DNA of 64,000 nt from NCBI GenBank assembly GCA_023935145.1, contig CM043699.1:65941638-66005637 (forward strand). Direction: 5' to 3'. The notes beneath the pieces were generated by a model. That model did no database searches, was not told where the DNA came from, and was given only the letters and a program-made list of their open reading frames with translations. The stretch comes from Bretschneidera sinensis. Lineage: Eukaryota; Streptophyta; Magnoliopsida; Brassicales; Akaniaceae. This document shows, piece by piece, positions 11,697 to 24,056 of the stretch. How positions within the stretch are numbered: position 1 is the first letter of the stretch; every line of letters begins with the position of its first letter. Position numbers and translations under genes: made by a program.

Positions 11697-13144
11697 TGTT
11701 GTGAGCTTTAAATTACTCGCAAGTGCATGAGTCGTTTGCAATATAGTGTGTGCAAGTGAGAGGTCGAATCCACAGGGAATTGCGTCGTGAAAATCTATTT
11801 TTATCTAAACTAAACCTATTTTAACCTAGTTCAAAATTTTGAATTGTATTTTGCAAAGAATTTAAACTAAACGAAATTGAGTTGAAATAAATGATAAAAA
11901 TACTAAGTTTTCTGAATCCACCCCACCAAACTAAAGCATATATTTTCATGTTCTGTATAAAAGTAATCTATCAAATAATTCCATGAATCCACCATTATAA
12001 AAATCACAGCGAATACCCTAATTCAACCAAATCATCCAATGTATCCCTTTAGAATCACAATGGATATCCAATTTACTTTGTATGATCCGCTGTATCCGGT
12101 AGATGAAACGCAAGGAATATCCAATTTGAACAATTTAAACATAACCAATCATAAGAATTTACTCAAACAATTAAAACAGAACATTAGTACTAAAAATATC
12201 ATAATTGTACGAACATATCTGAAAATATTATACCAAACAATGGTGAGGCTTCATCTTCAACCTTAGATGAAGGTTTTAGCCTCTCATGATTATGAAACTA
12301 AATTTCACAATTAAAGTGCTAAACATAAAACTTTAAACTCAAAAGAAATAAATTAAAACTGACTATATATTAAGAGAAATTCCACTCATAGCTATTGTGC
12401 GATGCCTCTCCCCCTTGGTAGCAAAGCCTTGGAGATCCCCTAGATTGCTCGCAGAAGTCCTCCAGATTGCACACTTTTTGATGAAGTGAAATGGGGCTTT
12501 TATAGGGGAACTCCATGAGTGCAATGTGTTTCCAATCTGATGTGGGATGTGGGATACAGAATGTGTTTCTAACCGATGTGGGATGTGAGATTTAAGCCTT
12601 CACATGCCCTTCAAAACTTCTGCCCACGCTGAAATCCCGCACAGCCTAACCTTTGTCTACTAAAACTGCCATAACTTTCTCTAGAAAAATCATATTTACA
12701 AGTTGTAAATTCCTTAGAAAATAGACATTCGAACCTTTCTAAGCTTATATGGCTCATCTCATGGTTCTTACTAAATCATTACAGTTTTAATCCGCAAAAA
12801 TCACTTCTGCCACGCTGAAATCACGCACAATCTGACCTTTGTCTACTAAAACTGCCATAACTTTCTCTAAAAAAAATCATATTTATGAGCCATAAAATTC
12901 ACCAGAAAATAGAAATCTGGATCTTTCTAAGCATATATGGCTCATCTCTTGGTTCTTCCTGAATCAATACAGTTTAATCCGTAAAAATGACTGATCTGTA
13001 TAGGCAATTCTAGCAATTTAGTGAAACTCCTTTCCAAGTGCTTGTAAACCTGTAAAACACGAAAAAAACAACCCAAAGTAACAAATTCCTAAGCTAACAA
13101 ATGTAAATTAAGGGGCTAAAATATGCAATATTTGGCACTCATCA
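11697..13144 (-). repeat. Solo LTR H1 (Tat/Athila type) in element A gag
   Basis: Runs TGTTGTGAGC to GGCACTCATCA with flanks CATTG and CACTG, a 4 of 5 match. On the minus strand it begins TGATGAGTGCC. A minus-strand TATA-like CTATAAAAG lies near 12510. GTCGAATCCACAGGGAA at about 11764 is shared with H2 and the LTRs of I. Its upstream part also matches the I LTRs. No internal domain remains, so it is a recombined solo LTR. Confidence 0.85.
12617..12990 (-). repeat. Tandem duplication (about 186 bp) inside solo LTR H1
   Basis: Two diverged copies, starting at about 12617 and 12803 (CTTCTGCC with CACGCTGAAATC), each include CTGCCATAACTTTCTCTA and a GGCTCATCTC block. The LTRs of I carry one copy in the opposite orientation. 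Confidence 0.75.
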
Positions 13145-14245
13145 CACTGTATGGATTGTTCTGCTGGTTGTTATTTGCAATAAAGTGTGCTTGCTCCACT
13201 TGGGATTGAGAGAAGGGGTTTCCCACTTAACATTCTTCACTCAGATGGTTTCCATGGCAAAAATCACAAATCGATGGTGTCAAGTGAATGGCATTTGCCA
13301 TCAGTTGGTTAGCCTTCAATTGTTGAGTAAGAGTGTGGACTTGAGCTACTAAGGTAGTGATAGCTTCAATCTCATGTAATCCCACTGCCTTCTTCAATAA
13401 AATCCTCTCACTCGGCCATTGATAGTTGTTCATGGCCATCTTCTCCAACAGATCATATGCATCATCCTGGTTTTTTCCCATAAACGCTCCTCTTGAAGCT
13501 GCATCTATCAGAGTTCTTATAGAACCAACAAGTCCATTATAGAAGTTTTGAACTTGCATCCACTTTGACAATCCATGGTGAGGGCATTGCCTAAGTAGGT
13601 CTTTATATCGCTCCCAAGCCTCATAAAGTGATTCGCCTTCAATTTGAGCAAAATTTAGAATTCATTACGCACCTTTGCTATCTTGCCTAGTGGAAAAAAT
13701 TTAGCAAGAAACTTCTGAGCTACAGGCAGTGAATTTAGTCAATTCTGCGCTCTGTCTCGAAGAGAGAATGGAAATAGTCAGAGGCGAATGACATCATCAA
13801 TAATGCCATTGTGCTTGAAAGTGTCACAAATTTCCAAAAAACTTGCTATATGAGCATTAGGGTCATCACTTGGCAACCCATGGAACTGAATTGATGTCTG
13901 GATCATCTGTAGGATAGCTGGCTTAATCTCAAAGTTGTTGGCTTCAATAGTAGACTTCCTAATAACCGAATGGATTCATGTGACATGCGGTAGCGCAAAA
14001 TCCCTTAGTGCCCATGTGTCGCGTCTTGGATTCTCATTGCCTGCCATAGTGTTGGAACGTTTTTGAGCTTCTCACTTCTTTTTCCTTAGGTCCTTTGCAG
14101 TTTTTTCGATTTCGAGATCGTAAGGTAGTTGCTCCAAACTCTTGTGTCATCTCATACACTAAACAAACACCTGAAAATAAAAGAAAAAATAAATCAAATT
14201 AGACCAAGTGTAACTAGTATTGCTATTATCAATAATTTTATCTAA

Positions 14246-14263
14246 TTCCCAGCAACAGCGACA
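14246..14263 (-). other. Primer binding site of element A (tRNA-Asp type)
   Basis: The minus strand reads TGTCGCTGTTGCTGGGAA, a decayed form of the TGGCGCCGTTGCCGGGGA complement of plant tRNA-Asp used by Athila/Tat elements. It abuts the 5' LTR. Confidence 0.7.
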
Positions 14264-14269
14264 AAAACT

Positions 14270-15780
14270 TATTAAATGAATCACAAGTGCACGAATCATA
14301 ACAAGTAATAAAGTAAATGAGTAAGAGTATCGTCCCACGACGATTGAAAATTACTAATAAGTACCAAAATTTATTAAACTATAATCTATTTAATAATTCG
14401 TTTGAGAGTAAATTATTGAACTAGAGAGTTTAAAATAATGAAATTAAATAAGCAAGTTGAGATAAAAGAAACAAGATTAAAGGGCTTTCGATCACCATAA
14501 TTGATCCTATGCGAATTTCCTACTTGAACTAATTAAAATTATTTCTTATTGTTGATAATCAAGTCTCTAATTTATTAATCTTTCTCAAGCATTAACAAAA
14601 TATCCCAACAAGCAAATCTTCTACATCTTTGTGAAAACTCTAAACCTGTCAAAATTCAGTAAGAATAAGAAACTCCATAAAGATTACACAAGTCCATAGA
14701 TATCTCTTTCCTACAGATTCATTGTAGTATCTCAAATATATACTGAAAAAATTATCACTTCTCAGTCTCAAATTGAATCCCAAATGATGCAAATGTTGAT
14801 CAATCATTCACAAGCATTAAGCATAGAATGAAATACTCAACAATATGAAACAACTACTAAATTAGTTCAATTAAAGGAAGATTCACATAATCATAGTTAG
14901 GCTACATCTTAACTCTAGAAAATAGAGATTAGTTCATGATAAACTTGAATAAAAACATAATCAAAGGGTTTAACATCAAGAAATTCGGAATAAAGAAAAA
15001 AAAAATCAAAAACCAGTCTCCTCTTTGATGTTCTGCTTCCTTTTATTACTCCAGAAAATGAATTCCAAAAAAAAAACCATGAAAGAATCCAATATTCATC
15101 TGGTTCTCTCATAAGTGATAGACTTCTCTCCTCCCCTTGTTCTCGAACCAACCTCCCAAGGAAAGAAAATAATTCCCCCTTTCCGAATCGTAGATTCTAC
15201 AGATTTTTGACCTCAAATTGCGGGGCTGTTTCTGCTTCCAAAATGTTGGAATTATGAAACTTCTATTTAAGGAAAAATTATAGCTCCTTGACCTAGATTT
15301 GCAACACTTCTTGAATTAGCTCAATATAGTGTCATACGAGTAAGATATTGTGAGATTACTTGAGACTATCCAGAGACATTTCCTATTCGAGATTACATTA
15401 AACCCACCATGCCTTCATTTCTTTTGATTGGGTTGGGCTAAGCCCATTTGAATTGAGCTCTATCTTTTGAGCCTTGGGCTTCATCTTACTAAGATAGCAA
15501 ACTTGACTCGATTTGAATTGCAGGCTAAGGGATGTTCCAGAACATCAATAGTGCAGGTGCAGCAACTTCAAGCCCGGATTCGACCTTGATTCAACATGTA
15601 TCTCTCAAAACTCAAACATGAAAGTTTTATAGCTTTTTCTTGGCATTCCATAAAATCTTTAATCATCTCAATCGGAGCTCGGATTATAGAGTTATTCCCA
15701 GATTACGAAGCAATGTCGAAATTGTCCAAAATCGACCAATTAGCTTCGTTTTGCACTTAACGCCTCTATTTGCATCCTAA
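14270..15780 (-). repeat. 5' LTR of element A, main segment
   Basis: Holds the R/U5 side and most of U3. The exact edge near the primer site is uncertain because the terminal TG is decayed (TATTAAATG). It continues in three short pieces (17188-17211, 27350-27374, 28641-28705) around the nested insertions. The rejoined LTR would be about 1.6 kb. Confidence 0.8.
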
Positions 15781-17187
15781 TGCGATGAAATTGACACTAG
15801 CAAGTGCACTAATCGTTCAAGTAATAAAATGATGAGTAAATATCGTTCCCAACGAGGACTGAACAATTACTACAGAAATTATGACTCCACTCTTACCGTT
15901 ATTTGAGCAAACGAATAATTGTAGGAGAAAAATTTACTAACAATTAACTAAGGGAAAAACATATGACAATAGTAAATAAAGGAAGATTTGCAAACTTTGG
16001 AACGAAGATTCTTATGAACTAATGTGCTAAGGACTCGACTTCACCTAAACCATTATTGCCAAGAGTTTCAAATGAACAAGTTTTGTTTAATACTTTTTTC
16101 AAGATGGTAGAATCCCCAATAAATTGGTTAACCATATTCCAGGTCTAACCACAATCTCAAGAATCATTAACTTCAAATATCCATATTCCAGGTCTATTCT
16201 AGATTAATTCAAATTAAGAAGCATTAAGTTTCTTCAATACCTTTAAGTTAATCTCCCTATTCGGTTACGATTTAAATGGACCACATGAACTTCCTAGAAT
16301 CCCTATTCGGTTACTCCTATTCCATTCATGGTAAGTTTTACCCTGGCCTTTGCATAGATAATAATCCAACATCATATTTATTAATTCAATCATTCATAAA
16401 AGCACAGCTTCTCTATTCGACGCATCACCATGGCTAAAGAAGGAATCAAAATAATAAACAGCATTAAGAACAATAAAACACACTCTTTGAAAAACACATT
16501 AAATTTCAACTTGTCCAAATAGCAAATCAAGACATAGGTTTAGGATTCATCTATCCTTAACACAAAAATATCTACTCCATAATACTATTCAAACAAACCA
16601 TGTTCATATCATAAAACATCAACATAACTAGATAAGAATAATACAAAACCAGAGAAGAATGATTAAAAGCTTCTGAGTAGCCTCCAAGAGTGTCTCCAAC
16701 TCCTCTTTTGCGTCTCATCTCCTCCAAATTCTGTTTTTTTCTTCAACAGCCGTGCTTTCCTTTCTTGTTCAGCTAGAGTTTCTATTTATAATATTCAAAA
16801 TCCACGGGCCAGCGCTACAGCACCAACTTCCCAATGCTGCAGCGCCAAGACATATTTCGAACCCTAGTCAGAGATGCAGTGCCAACTTTCCAACGCTGCA
16901 GCTTTGAGTTTTTGTCCACATTCTTCTATTTATGCCAGGTTCCAGCGCTGCAGCCTTGAGTTTTTGTCCCCTTCCCACATTTTTCCCTTCCAATGCTCCA
17001 GCAAGTGTCTGCACAGTAGATTTCTAAGACTTAGCATTGATCATTTAACTCAAACAACTATTAGTAGAATAAAATAAACTAAACTAAAAATTGCTAAAAA
17101 CACATGAAACACAATTCTAATGCTTAAGATCAACACCAAAAACGTGCCTAAAAGAAGCATAATAACATGATTTATTCAGAGTTATCA
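15781..17187 (-). repeat. Solo LTR G (Athila/Tat type) in the 5' LTR of A
   Basis: Runs TGCGATGAAATTG to GAGTTATCA and is flanked on both sides by CATCCTAA. The uninterrupted 3' LTR of A has that octamer once (56-63), so the duplication is real and longer than the usual 5 bp if TG...CA are the true ends. A minus-strand TATA (TATAAATAGA) is at 16781-16790. A cluster of AGCGCTGCAGC-type palindromes lies just upstream of it. Confidence 0.83.
16810..17002 (-). promoter_or_regulatory. GC-rich palindrome cluster upstream of TATA in solo LTR G
   Basis: Repeated CAGCGCTACAGC, AATGCTGCAGCGCC, AACGCTGCAGC and CCAGCGCTGCAGCC units in an AT-rich LTR, starting 20 bp upstream of the minus-strand TATA box. 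A role as enhancer or protein-binding array is inferred only from position. Confidence 0.55.
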
Positions 17188-17211
17188 CATCCTAAATCAA
17201 AATATAAGAAT
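17188..17211 (-). repeat. 5' LTR of element A, short segment 2
   Basis: Twenty-four bases of A between G and the Sirevirus, matching positions 56-79 of the 3' LTR. The last five bases, AGAAT, are the Sirevirus target duplication. Confidence 0.85.
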
Positions 17212-17515
17212 TTTTGACACTCACCCGTATTTTAATGATGACAAAACACAACTGTTATTATACTAACTAAGTGTAGTAAGCAACAAAAGCATTCAACCAA
17301 GGATCAAGGTGCAAGAACTCAAACCAAATCAAAGTATCAAGTGAAGACTGAAGAACTAGTATAGGTCTAAAGTTTTAGAACCAATGTAAGTCTCACTTAT
17401 ACATTGTAATAGCTTGTTCAATGGCTCGAACACAAAAGGTTTTTCTAAACCGATCGTTTTTAAACAAACATTTTCAATTAAAACAGAAAAACTGGGTTGG
17501 AAGCCGACAGTATGT

Positions 17516-17657
17516 CTCCAGTCGACTAGGTCAGTCATACCAGTTGATTGGTAAATGGATAGTAAGTCACCAGTCGACTAGATGAAAAATACCAGTCGAC
17601 TGGTAACCTAGAAAGTCTGAAAACAAGATTTTTTCAAGTGAACCCAGTCGACTGGTA
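17516..17657 (+). promoter_or_regulatory. CAGTCGACTGG palindrome array in Sirevirus 5' LTR
   Basis: Five copies of ACCAGTCGACTGGT or near forms, some decayed (CAGTTGATTGG). The array ends about 95 bp upstream of the TATA box. Palindromic repeat clusters are a described feature of Sirevirus LTRs; the function here is not shown. Confidence 0.75.
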
Positions 17658-17750
17658 GTTCAAAAATATGACCGTTGGACACCAAATCTGAACATTTTAA
17701 AAGCAAATCTTTTTCAAATTAAAGTTAAAACGGCCATATTATTTGATGGC

Positions 17751-17759
17751 TATATAAAC
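17751..17759 (+). promoter_or_regulatory. TATA box of Sirevirus 5' LTR
   Basis: TATATAAAC downstream of the palindrome array. The 3' LTR has the same box at 26798-26806, so position and sequence agree between the LTRs. Confidence 0.7.
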
Positions 17760-18323
17760 TCATTCTATTGAGCATTCAATAGAGGGCTGCACACATTCAA
17801 AAAGAGTTGATATTACACAATCAAGTTGTTGTACTATTTGAAACACAAAAAGCTTTGAAATATTCTTGTTGAGCCATTCTTCAAGCTTTACTTTAAAAGA
17901 GAGACATTATTCAGTTGTATAAGCTTCCATTAGCTGTTTCTCTACCATTTACTTTACAGCATCTTTTGTAAAGGGATTACTTCTGAAAGGAAGGGGATTT
18001 CTTCCGAGAGGAAGGGGACAACTTCTAAGAGGAAGGGATTGTAAGGTTTGTACAACACTGGGAAAATTGTACGACTAAGTTACTTAGTGGATTACTTCAA
18101 GGAGTTCCTTGAAGAGAGTGGACGTAGGGTCGGAACGAATCCGATATTTCCGAACCACTATAATCTGAGTTTGCATCCTCTTCTCTTTAAACTCTTTATT
18201 TACAGCACGTTACTTGTCTTAATTGTTTACTGCTTATTTGTTTTTATAAACTTGTATTAATTTCGCAAAAAGTTTTAAAAACCCAATTCATCCCCCTCTT
18301 GGGTTGAAACCTCGACCTACAAT

Positions 18324-18335
18324 TGGTATCAGAGC
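18324..18335 (+). other. Primer binding site of Sirevirus (initiator Met)
   Basis: TGGTATCAGAGC two bases after the LTR end, an exact complement of the 3' end of initiator Met tRNA apart from CCA context. Confidence 0.9.
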
Positions 18336-18376
18336 TTAGTTCTCATATTTAAGCTTAAAATCCTTGAGTTGATCCA

Positions 18377-20446
18377 GTGGCAGCAAATAGCTACTCTGAG
18401 GGACACTCTTATACTAGACCACCTTTGTTCAATGGCTCCAATTATAACTATTAAAAAAACAAAATGAAAATCTTTGTCGAAGGACAAGATTATAATCTGT
18501 GGAGAGTCATTGAAGAAGGACCTAGAATTCCTTCAAAAGAAATAACTATTGGAGAGACCCATCATACAATGCCTAAACTCAAAACTGAATACACTGACGA
18601 GGATTGTAGAATGATGTCTCTCAATAGCAGAGCAACAAGTAAGTTACATTGTGCATTAGATATTTTTGAATATAATAAAATATCTGCATGTGTTTCAGCT
18701 AAAGAGATATGGGACAAATTACAAGTCACATATGAAGGAACCAGTGAGGTAAAAAAGTCAAAAATTTATATGCTAATTTCTGAGTATGAATCCTTTAAAA
18801 TGTCTCCTGATGAAACTATTTCTGAAATGTACTCACGGTTCACCACTATTATAAATGGTTTAAAACTGCTTGGTAAGAATATTGAGGAGGTTGAACTAAC
18901 CAGAAAAATCTTGAGATCTCTGCCACCCTCATGGAAACCAAAGAAGACAGCCATACAGGAGGCCAAAGATCTTGACAAACTGGATGTTGAGACACTGCTT
19001 GGGTCATTGTTGACACACGAGATGAAAGAAATGTCTCCCATCATCAATAATGATGAGAAGAAGAAAAAGCAAATTGCTCTCAAAGCTTCTACGAGTAGTA
19101 AAGAAATGGAAACGGAAAAAGAAGCAGAGAGCAACAAGGAAGATAGTGAAACGGCTTTAATCACCAAACGATTTAACATGTTCTTAAAGAAAAGCAAGAA
19201 ACCTTACACAAAGGATCCCACTTCGAAAAGGGAACCGCTTATGTGCTATGGATGCAAGAAGCCCGGTCACATTAAAGCTGATTGTCTGGTTTCAAACAAA
19301 CCATACAAGAGCTTTAAAAAGAAAGCTAAGATAGCAACTACCTGGAGCGATGACGAAGAAGAAGATGAGTCATCGGACAAAGAAGTCAGATACGAGGAAA
19401 TTGCCAACCTTTGTTTGATGGCAATCGACGATGAAAGTGAGGTAACATCTTCTCCTTCTTCTAAGAATAATATTGTGAGTAGTAGTGAAGAATTGCTATA
19501 AGTAATAAATGAAATGCATGAAGAATTGAAGAAATTTGATTCTAGAAATTCAATTCTTAAAAAGGAGGTATCATCTCTCTCTAAAGAGATGATAAGTCTT
19601 AGAGAAGAAAAAGAAAAATTATCGTCTTTACTGTATGATTCTTCTCAAGATTTTCTCAAAGATGAAAATGAGAATTTAAAAAATAAAATTTTATAATTAA
19701 ATAGCACTATATCAAGACTTATGCTTGGAAAAGAAAAGCTTGATGAAGTGCTTTCTTCCCAAAGATTAAGTGGAGGAAAATCTGGTGTAGGATACTCTCC
19801 TTTGGGAAAGCAAAAATGAAAAGAGAGCTTATTTATGAAAACCCCATGTATGAATGAAGCCTCTACTTCAAAAAACTCTAGCAAGATTAAAAGCACTCCC
19901 TCATTAAATGCTAGAAATTCTAGGAATTCAAATGGACATACAAAAATGAAGCATCCTAGAAATACACATGCTTATATGTATGCACACTCTAGAAATGCTT
20001 ATACACATCATGTAAATAACCAACATGCACATTCTAGGAACAATATGTATAATCAACATATGCACTCTGCTCATGCTCATCCTAGGAATTACCATCATGG
20101 TTATCCTAGAAATAATTTGCATACACATAATAATGCTAGCATGTATCCAAGAATGCATCATCATACATTTTCTAGAAATGACATGCATTTTCATATTCCT
20201 CACCATAGAAACATGTATCCTAGGAACTACTATCCTAAGGATTATAGACATGAACATCTAAGACATCCTAGAAAATTCAATAACTACCATCCTAGGATTG
20301 TGCATCATCAACATGTCCATAGATCACCATATTCTGTTAAGAAAATATGGGTCCTAAAAGGAACCGTGTTTTCTAGAACTAACCCTAAAGGATCCAAGAA
20401 ATTTTGGGTACCTAAAAGTGCTATCGTATATCCTTGTGTGATGTAG
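18377..20446 (+). pseudogene. gag: Sirevirus gag, single frame with five stops
   Basis: The frame starts at 18377 with GTG where ATG is expected (VAANSYSEGHSYTRPPLFNG) and runs to 20446. The core up to 19501 contains VEGQDYNLWRVIEEGP and the zinc knuckle CYGCKKPGHIKADC (19241-19282). A coiled coil follows (19514-19696), then a histidine/asparagine-rich stretch (about 19920-20340), then KKIWVLKGTVFSRTNPKG at the gag-pol joint. Stops at 18452 (the Trp position of NYNYW), 19499, 19694, 19817 and 20444 are all in one frame. Gag would form the particle and bind element RNA. Confidence 0.9.
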
Positions 20447-23400
20447 ATATGTCTCCACACCAAGGAGAAAGGTAACTGTTGGTGCCTTGATAGTGGATGC
20501 TCGAAGCACATGACCGGTGATAAAAGTGTATTCAAGGAGCTAACTCTAAGAGATGGTGGACTTGTGACCATTGAAGACAGTACTAAAATAAAGATCATCA
20601 GGCATGGAAAAGTCGGTAATGATTTCTCAACCTTAGATAATGTATTGCTAGTACAAGGCCTTAAGCCAAATTTACTTAGCATTAGTCAACTATGTGACAA
20701 AGGATACAAAATCACATTTGAGACCTCTCATTTTCTAGTTATGGACATCAAGGGCAACAAGATAAAATTTATTGGTTATAGACATGAAAATGTCTACATA
20801 GTTGATTTGAAATCCTTGCATTCTGAAAATGAAAAATGTTTTCCTGCTTTTAGTGAAAATCCATGGCTATGGCATAGAAGGCTTGGTCATGTAAACATGA
20901 ACTTGCTAAAAATTGTTTCAAGAAAAGATTTAGTCATTGGACTTCCTAAAATCAATTTTGAAAAAGACAAAGTATGCGATGCTTGTCAAATGGGAAAACA
21001 AACTAGGATTTCTTTTAAAGCAAAAAATGTAGTCTCAACTACTAGACCTTTGGAACTTTTGTAAATGGACTTATTTGGTCCAATTAGTACCATTAGTCTA
21101 GGTGGCCATCAATATGCTCTTGTTATTGTTGATGACTATTCAAGATATACCTTTGATATTTTTATTGCTTACAAGGATGAAGCTTTCAAAGCATTTGAAA
21201 ATTTTTGCAAAAAAGTTCAAAATGAAAAGAGGAATTTGTATTTCAAGCATAAGAAGTGATCATGGCAAAGAATTTGAAAATCAAAGCTTTTCAAGATTTT
21301 GTGATGAAAATGGAATTAATCACAACTTTTCGACTCCTAGAACTCCTCAACAAAATGGAGTTGTTGAGAGGGAAAATAGAGTTCTAGAAGAATTTTCAAG
21401 AACTATGCTTTGTGAAAATAGTTTACCAAAATACTTTTGGCTGAAGCCGTGAACACTTCTTGCTATATCTTAAATAGAATTTTGATAAGGCCTCTACTTG
21501 ATAAAACTCCATATGAACTATGGAAAGGGAGAAAGCCCAATATTTTCTATTTTCGTGCTTTTGGTAGTAAATGCTTCATCTTAAATAACAATAAAACTAA
21601 CTTGGGTAAATTTGATTCTAAGACCGATGAAGGAATATTTTTAGGATATTCAACATCTAGTAAGGCTTATAGAGTTTTCAATAAAAGAACTCTAGTGGTA
21701 GAAGAATCTGTACATGTAACTATTGATGAATCTAACCCAATTAGTAGTAGAGAAGTTTCCTTTAAAGATGATGCAGATTTTATTCCAAGAATGCAAACTC
21801 TTACTCCCATTGTTGACCCAAAAGAGAGTCCACCTCAAGCAAATGAAGACATGGAAACTCCCAATTTGGACCAACCATCCTCAAGCCAACAAGAGGAAAG
21901 TCTACCCAAAGATTGGAGGTATGTAAATTATCACCCAATTGATCAAGTGATTGGTGATCCTTCACAAGGGGTAAGAACTCACTTTTCTATTAGAAATATT
22001 TGCAATTTTGTAGCTTATTTGTCTCAAGTAGAACCTAAGACATTTATAAAAGCTGAAAAAGATAATGATTGGATAATTGCAATGTAGGAAGAAATAAATC
22101 AATTTGAGAGAAACAATGTGTGGAAACTAGTTCCAAGACCTGAAGATCATTCAATAATTGGAACTAAATGGGTATATAGAAATAAGATGGATGAAAATAG
22201 AATAGTAACTAGAAACAAGGCTAGACTAGTTGCTAAGGGATATAATCAAGAAGAAGGAATAGACTTTGATGAGACCTATGCTCCCGTAGCTAGATTAGAA
22301 GTTATTCGAATGTTATTAGCCTTTGCATGCTTTAATAAATTCAAGCTATTTCAAATGGATGTGAAAAGTGCCTTTTTAAATGGCTTTATAGAAGAAGAGG
22401 TTTATGTTGAGCAACCTCTTGGATTTGAAAATCCTAGTCTTCCAAATCATGTCTATAAGCTTTCTAAAGCTCTATATGGGTTGAAGCAAGCTCCAAGAGC
22501 ATGGTATGAAAGACTAAGTAAATTTTTGATTGACAATGATTTTGTAAGAGGAAGAATAGACACAACTCTCTTCACAAAAACTCACAAAAATGACACTTTG
22601 ATAGTTCAAATATATGTTGATGATATTATATTTGGTGCTACTAATGAATCTATGTGTCAAGAGTTTGCAAAGTGCATGCAAGGTGAATTTGAAATGAGCA
22701 TGATGTGAGAACTTACTTACTTCCTTGGACTTTAAATCAAGCAACTAAAAGGAGGCATCTTCATCAATCAACAAAAGTATATTAAGGACCTACTAAAGAG
22801 GTTCGGGATGGAAAGTTCAAAGCCACTTGGAACGCCTATAAGCACAACTACTAAACTTGATCTTGATGAAGGAGGTAAAACTGTAGATTCTAAATATTAT
22901 AGAAGCATGATAGGTGCTTTACTCTATTTGACTGCAAGTAGACCTGATATAATGTTCAGTGTATGCATGTGTGCTAGATTTCAGGCTAATCCTAATGAAT
23001 CACATGTAGTTACAGTAAAAAGAATCCTTAGATATCTACAAGGAACCCAAACCATAGGATTATGGTACTCTGGAGATTCATCTTTTGAGCTTGTAGGATA
23101 TTCAGATGCTGATTTTGCTGGATGGAGGTTAGATAGAAAAAAACACAAATGGTACATGCCAATTCTTAGGAGCTATGTTAACCTCTTGGTTTTCTAAGAA
23201 ACAAAATTCCGTTGCACTATCCACCGCCGAGGCGGAATACGTTGCAGCCAGAAGTTGTTGTGCCCAAGTATTATGGATGAAACAATAACTAGAAGACTAT
23301 GACATGAACCTAAAAAACATCCCAACATTTTGTGATAATACTAGTGCTATCAACCTAACCAAGAACCCTATTCAGCACTCTAGAACAAAGCACATAGAAA

Positions 23401-23570
23401 TAAGACATCATTTCTTAAGAGACCATGCTAAAAAAGGTGACATAAGACTAGAATTCATACCTTCAGAAGATCAAATAGCTGACTTTCTTACAAAACCTCT
23501 AGGTGAAGCTAGTTTTTGTAAAATAAGAATGTTAATGGGATTGCTGGATTATGATAAACTAAATATCTAA
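20447..23570 (+). pseudogene. pol: Sirevirus pol (protease, integrase, RT, RNase H), broken
   Basis: Same frame as gag. Protease WCLDSGCSKHMTG (20480-20517); pre-integrase zinc finger HRRLGHVN...CDACQMGK; integrase from MDLFGP (21065) through SDHGKEF and TPQQNGVVERENR, so D, D, E are kept; RT 22118-22708 with [27 protein letters not shown] and intact YVDD; RNase H with YSDADFAG (about 23100), STAEAEYVAA and QIADFLTKPL, ending 23570. Stops at 21062, 22085, 22706, 22733 and 23286. Frameshifts near 21235 and 21440 cancel each other; a third near 23145 moves the RNase H end into a new frame. Confidence 0.92.
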
Positions 23571-23708
23571 TTGCTTCATAATTCATTATACGCATGTTTG
23601 ACATCTAGTGAAAGAGTATTAATTATTGTTTAAATATCTCCCTCACTCATGATGTCATAGATAAACAAATTTCGTGCTATAAATTAAGACTAAAAATTTT
23701 CTTAAGGG

Positions 23709-24046
23709 TTCAGTCGACTGGTAAAATTATACCAGACGACTAGTAAGTCACTGCCCTTTCATCCAATCGACTGGGAAATTTGATCCAGTCGACTGGTAAG
23801 TCTCTATCTTCTTCTCTAGATGACTAATAAATCCTATCCAGTCGTCTGGGACCTCTAGACCCAGTTTGGAGTCAATTTTTTAAAATCAATTATCATCCAG
23901 TCAACTGGAACAAACTTACCAGTCGATTGGTATCTTACTGCCAGTTTACCCAATCGACTGGTACATCTACCTAGTCGACTGGTATAAAAATTGTTCATCT
24001 TTTCAATGGGACCCAGTCGACTGGTAACTCGACCCAGTCGACTAGT
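23709..24046 (+). promoter_or_regulatory. Internal CAGTCGACTGG palindrome array of Sirevirus
   Basis: About a dozen intact or decayed copies of CCAGTCGACTGG lie between pol and the third ORF. The last two (acccagtcgactggta and its neighbour) match the end of the 3' LTR array. The array stops about 11 bp before a TATA-like box. Position suggests an internal promoter copied from the LTR design; this is inference. Confidence 0.7.
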
Positions 24047-24056
24047 ATCGCGACTC

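Larger units (their letters stand above)
11247..14047 (-). pseudogene. gag: Element A gag, broken and split by solo LTR H1
   Basis: Starts with MAGNENPRRDTWALRDFALP at 14047. The core ([29 protein letters not shown]) follows, then 13227-13571 with FYNGLVGSIRTLIDAASRGAF, NNYQWPSER and the zinc knuckle CDFCHGNHLSEEC. H1 interrupts at 13144-11697. The rest (ITLRSGKKLE, VPFPQCLKKNKLDKQF) leads into protease at 11246. It contains several stops and a frameshift. Athila Gag would form the capsid and bind element RNA in the cytoplasm. Confidence 0.85.
17212..18321 (+). repeat. 5' LTR of Sirevirus
   Basis: Starts TTTTGACACTC where the 3' LTR has TGTTGACACTC, so the first G is mutated. Ends CGACCTACA. 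It holds five CAGTCGACTGG-type motifs (17516-17657) and a TATATAAAC box at 17751. It is 45 bp shorter than the 3' LTR, with losses between motif copies. Confidence 0.92.

Noticed and set aside
19928..20257. Met/Ile-rich minus-strand open frame over the Sirevirus gag
   Set aside because: It is the reverse of the histidine-rich Gag codons (CAT reads ATG on the other strand); gag is the real reading.
23709..24046. CRISPR-like array of short repeats
   Set aside because: Units are palindromes with irregular spacing and no cas genes, in a eukaryotic retrotransposon; the LTRs carry the same motif.
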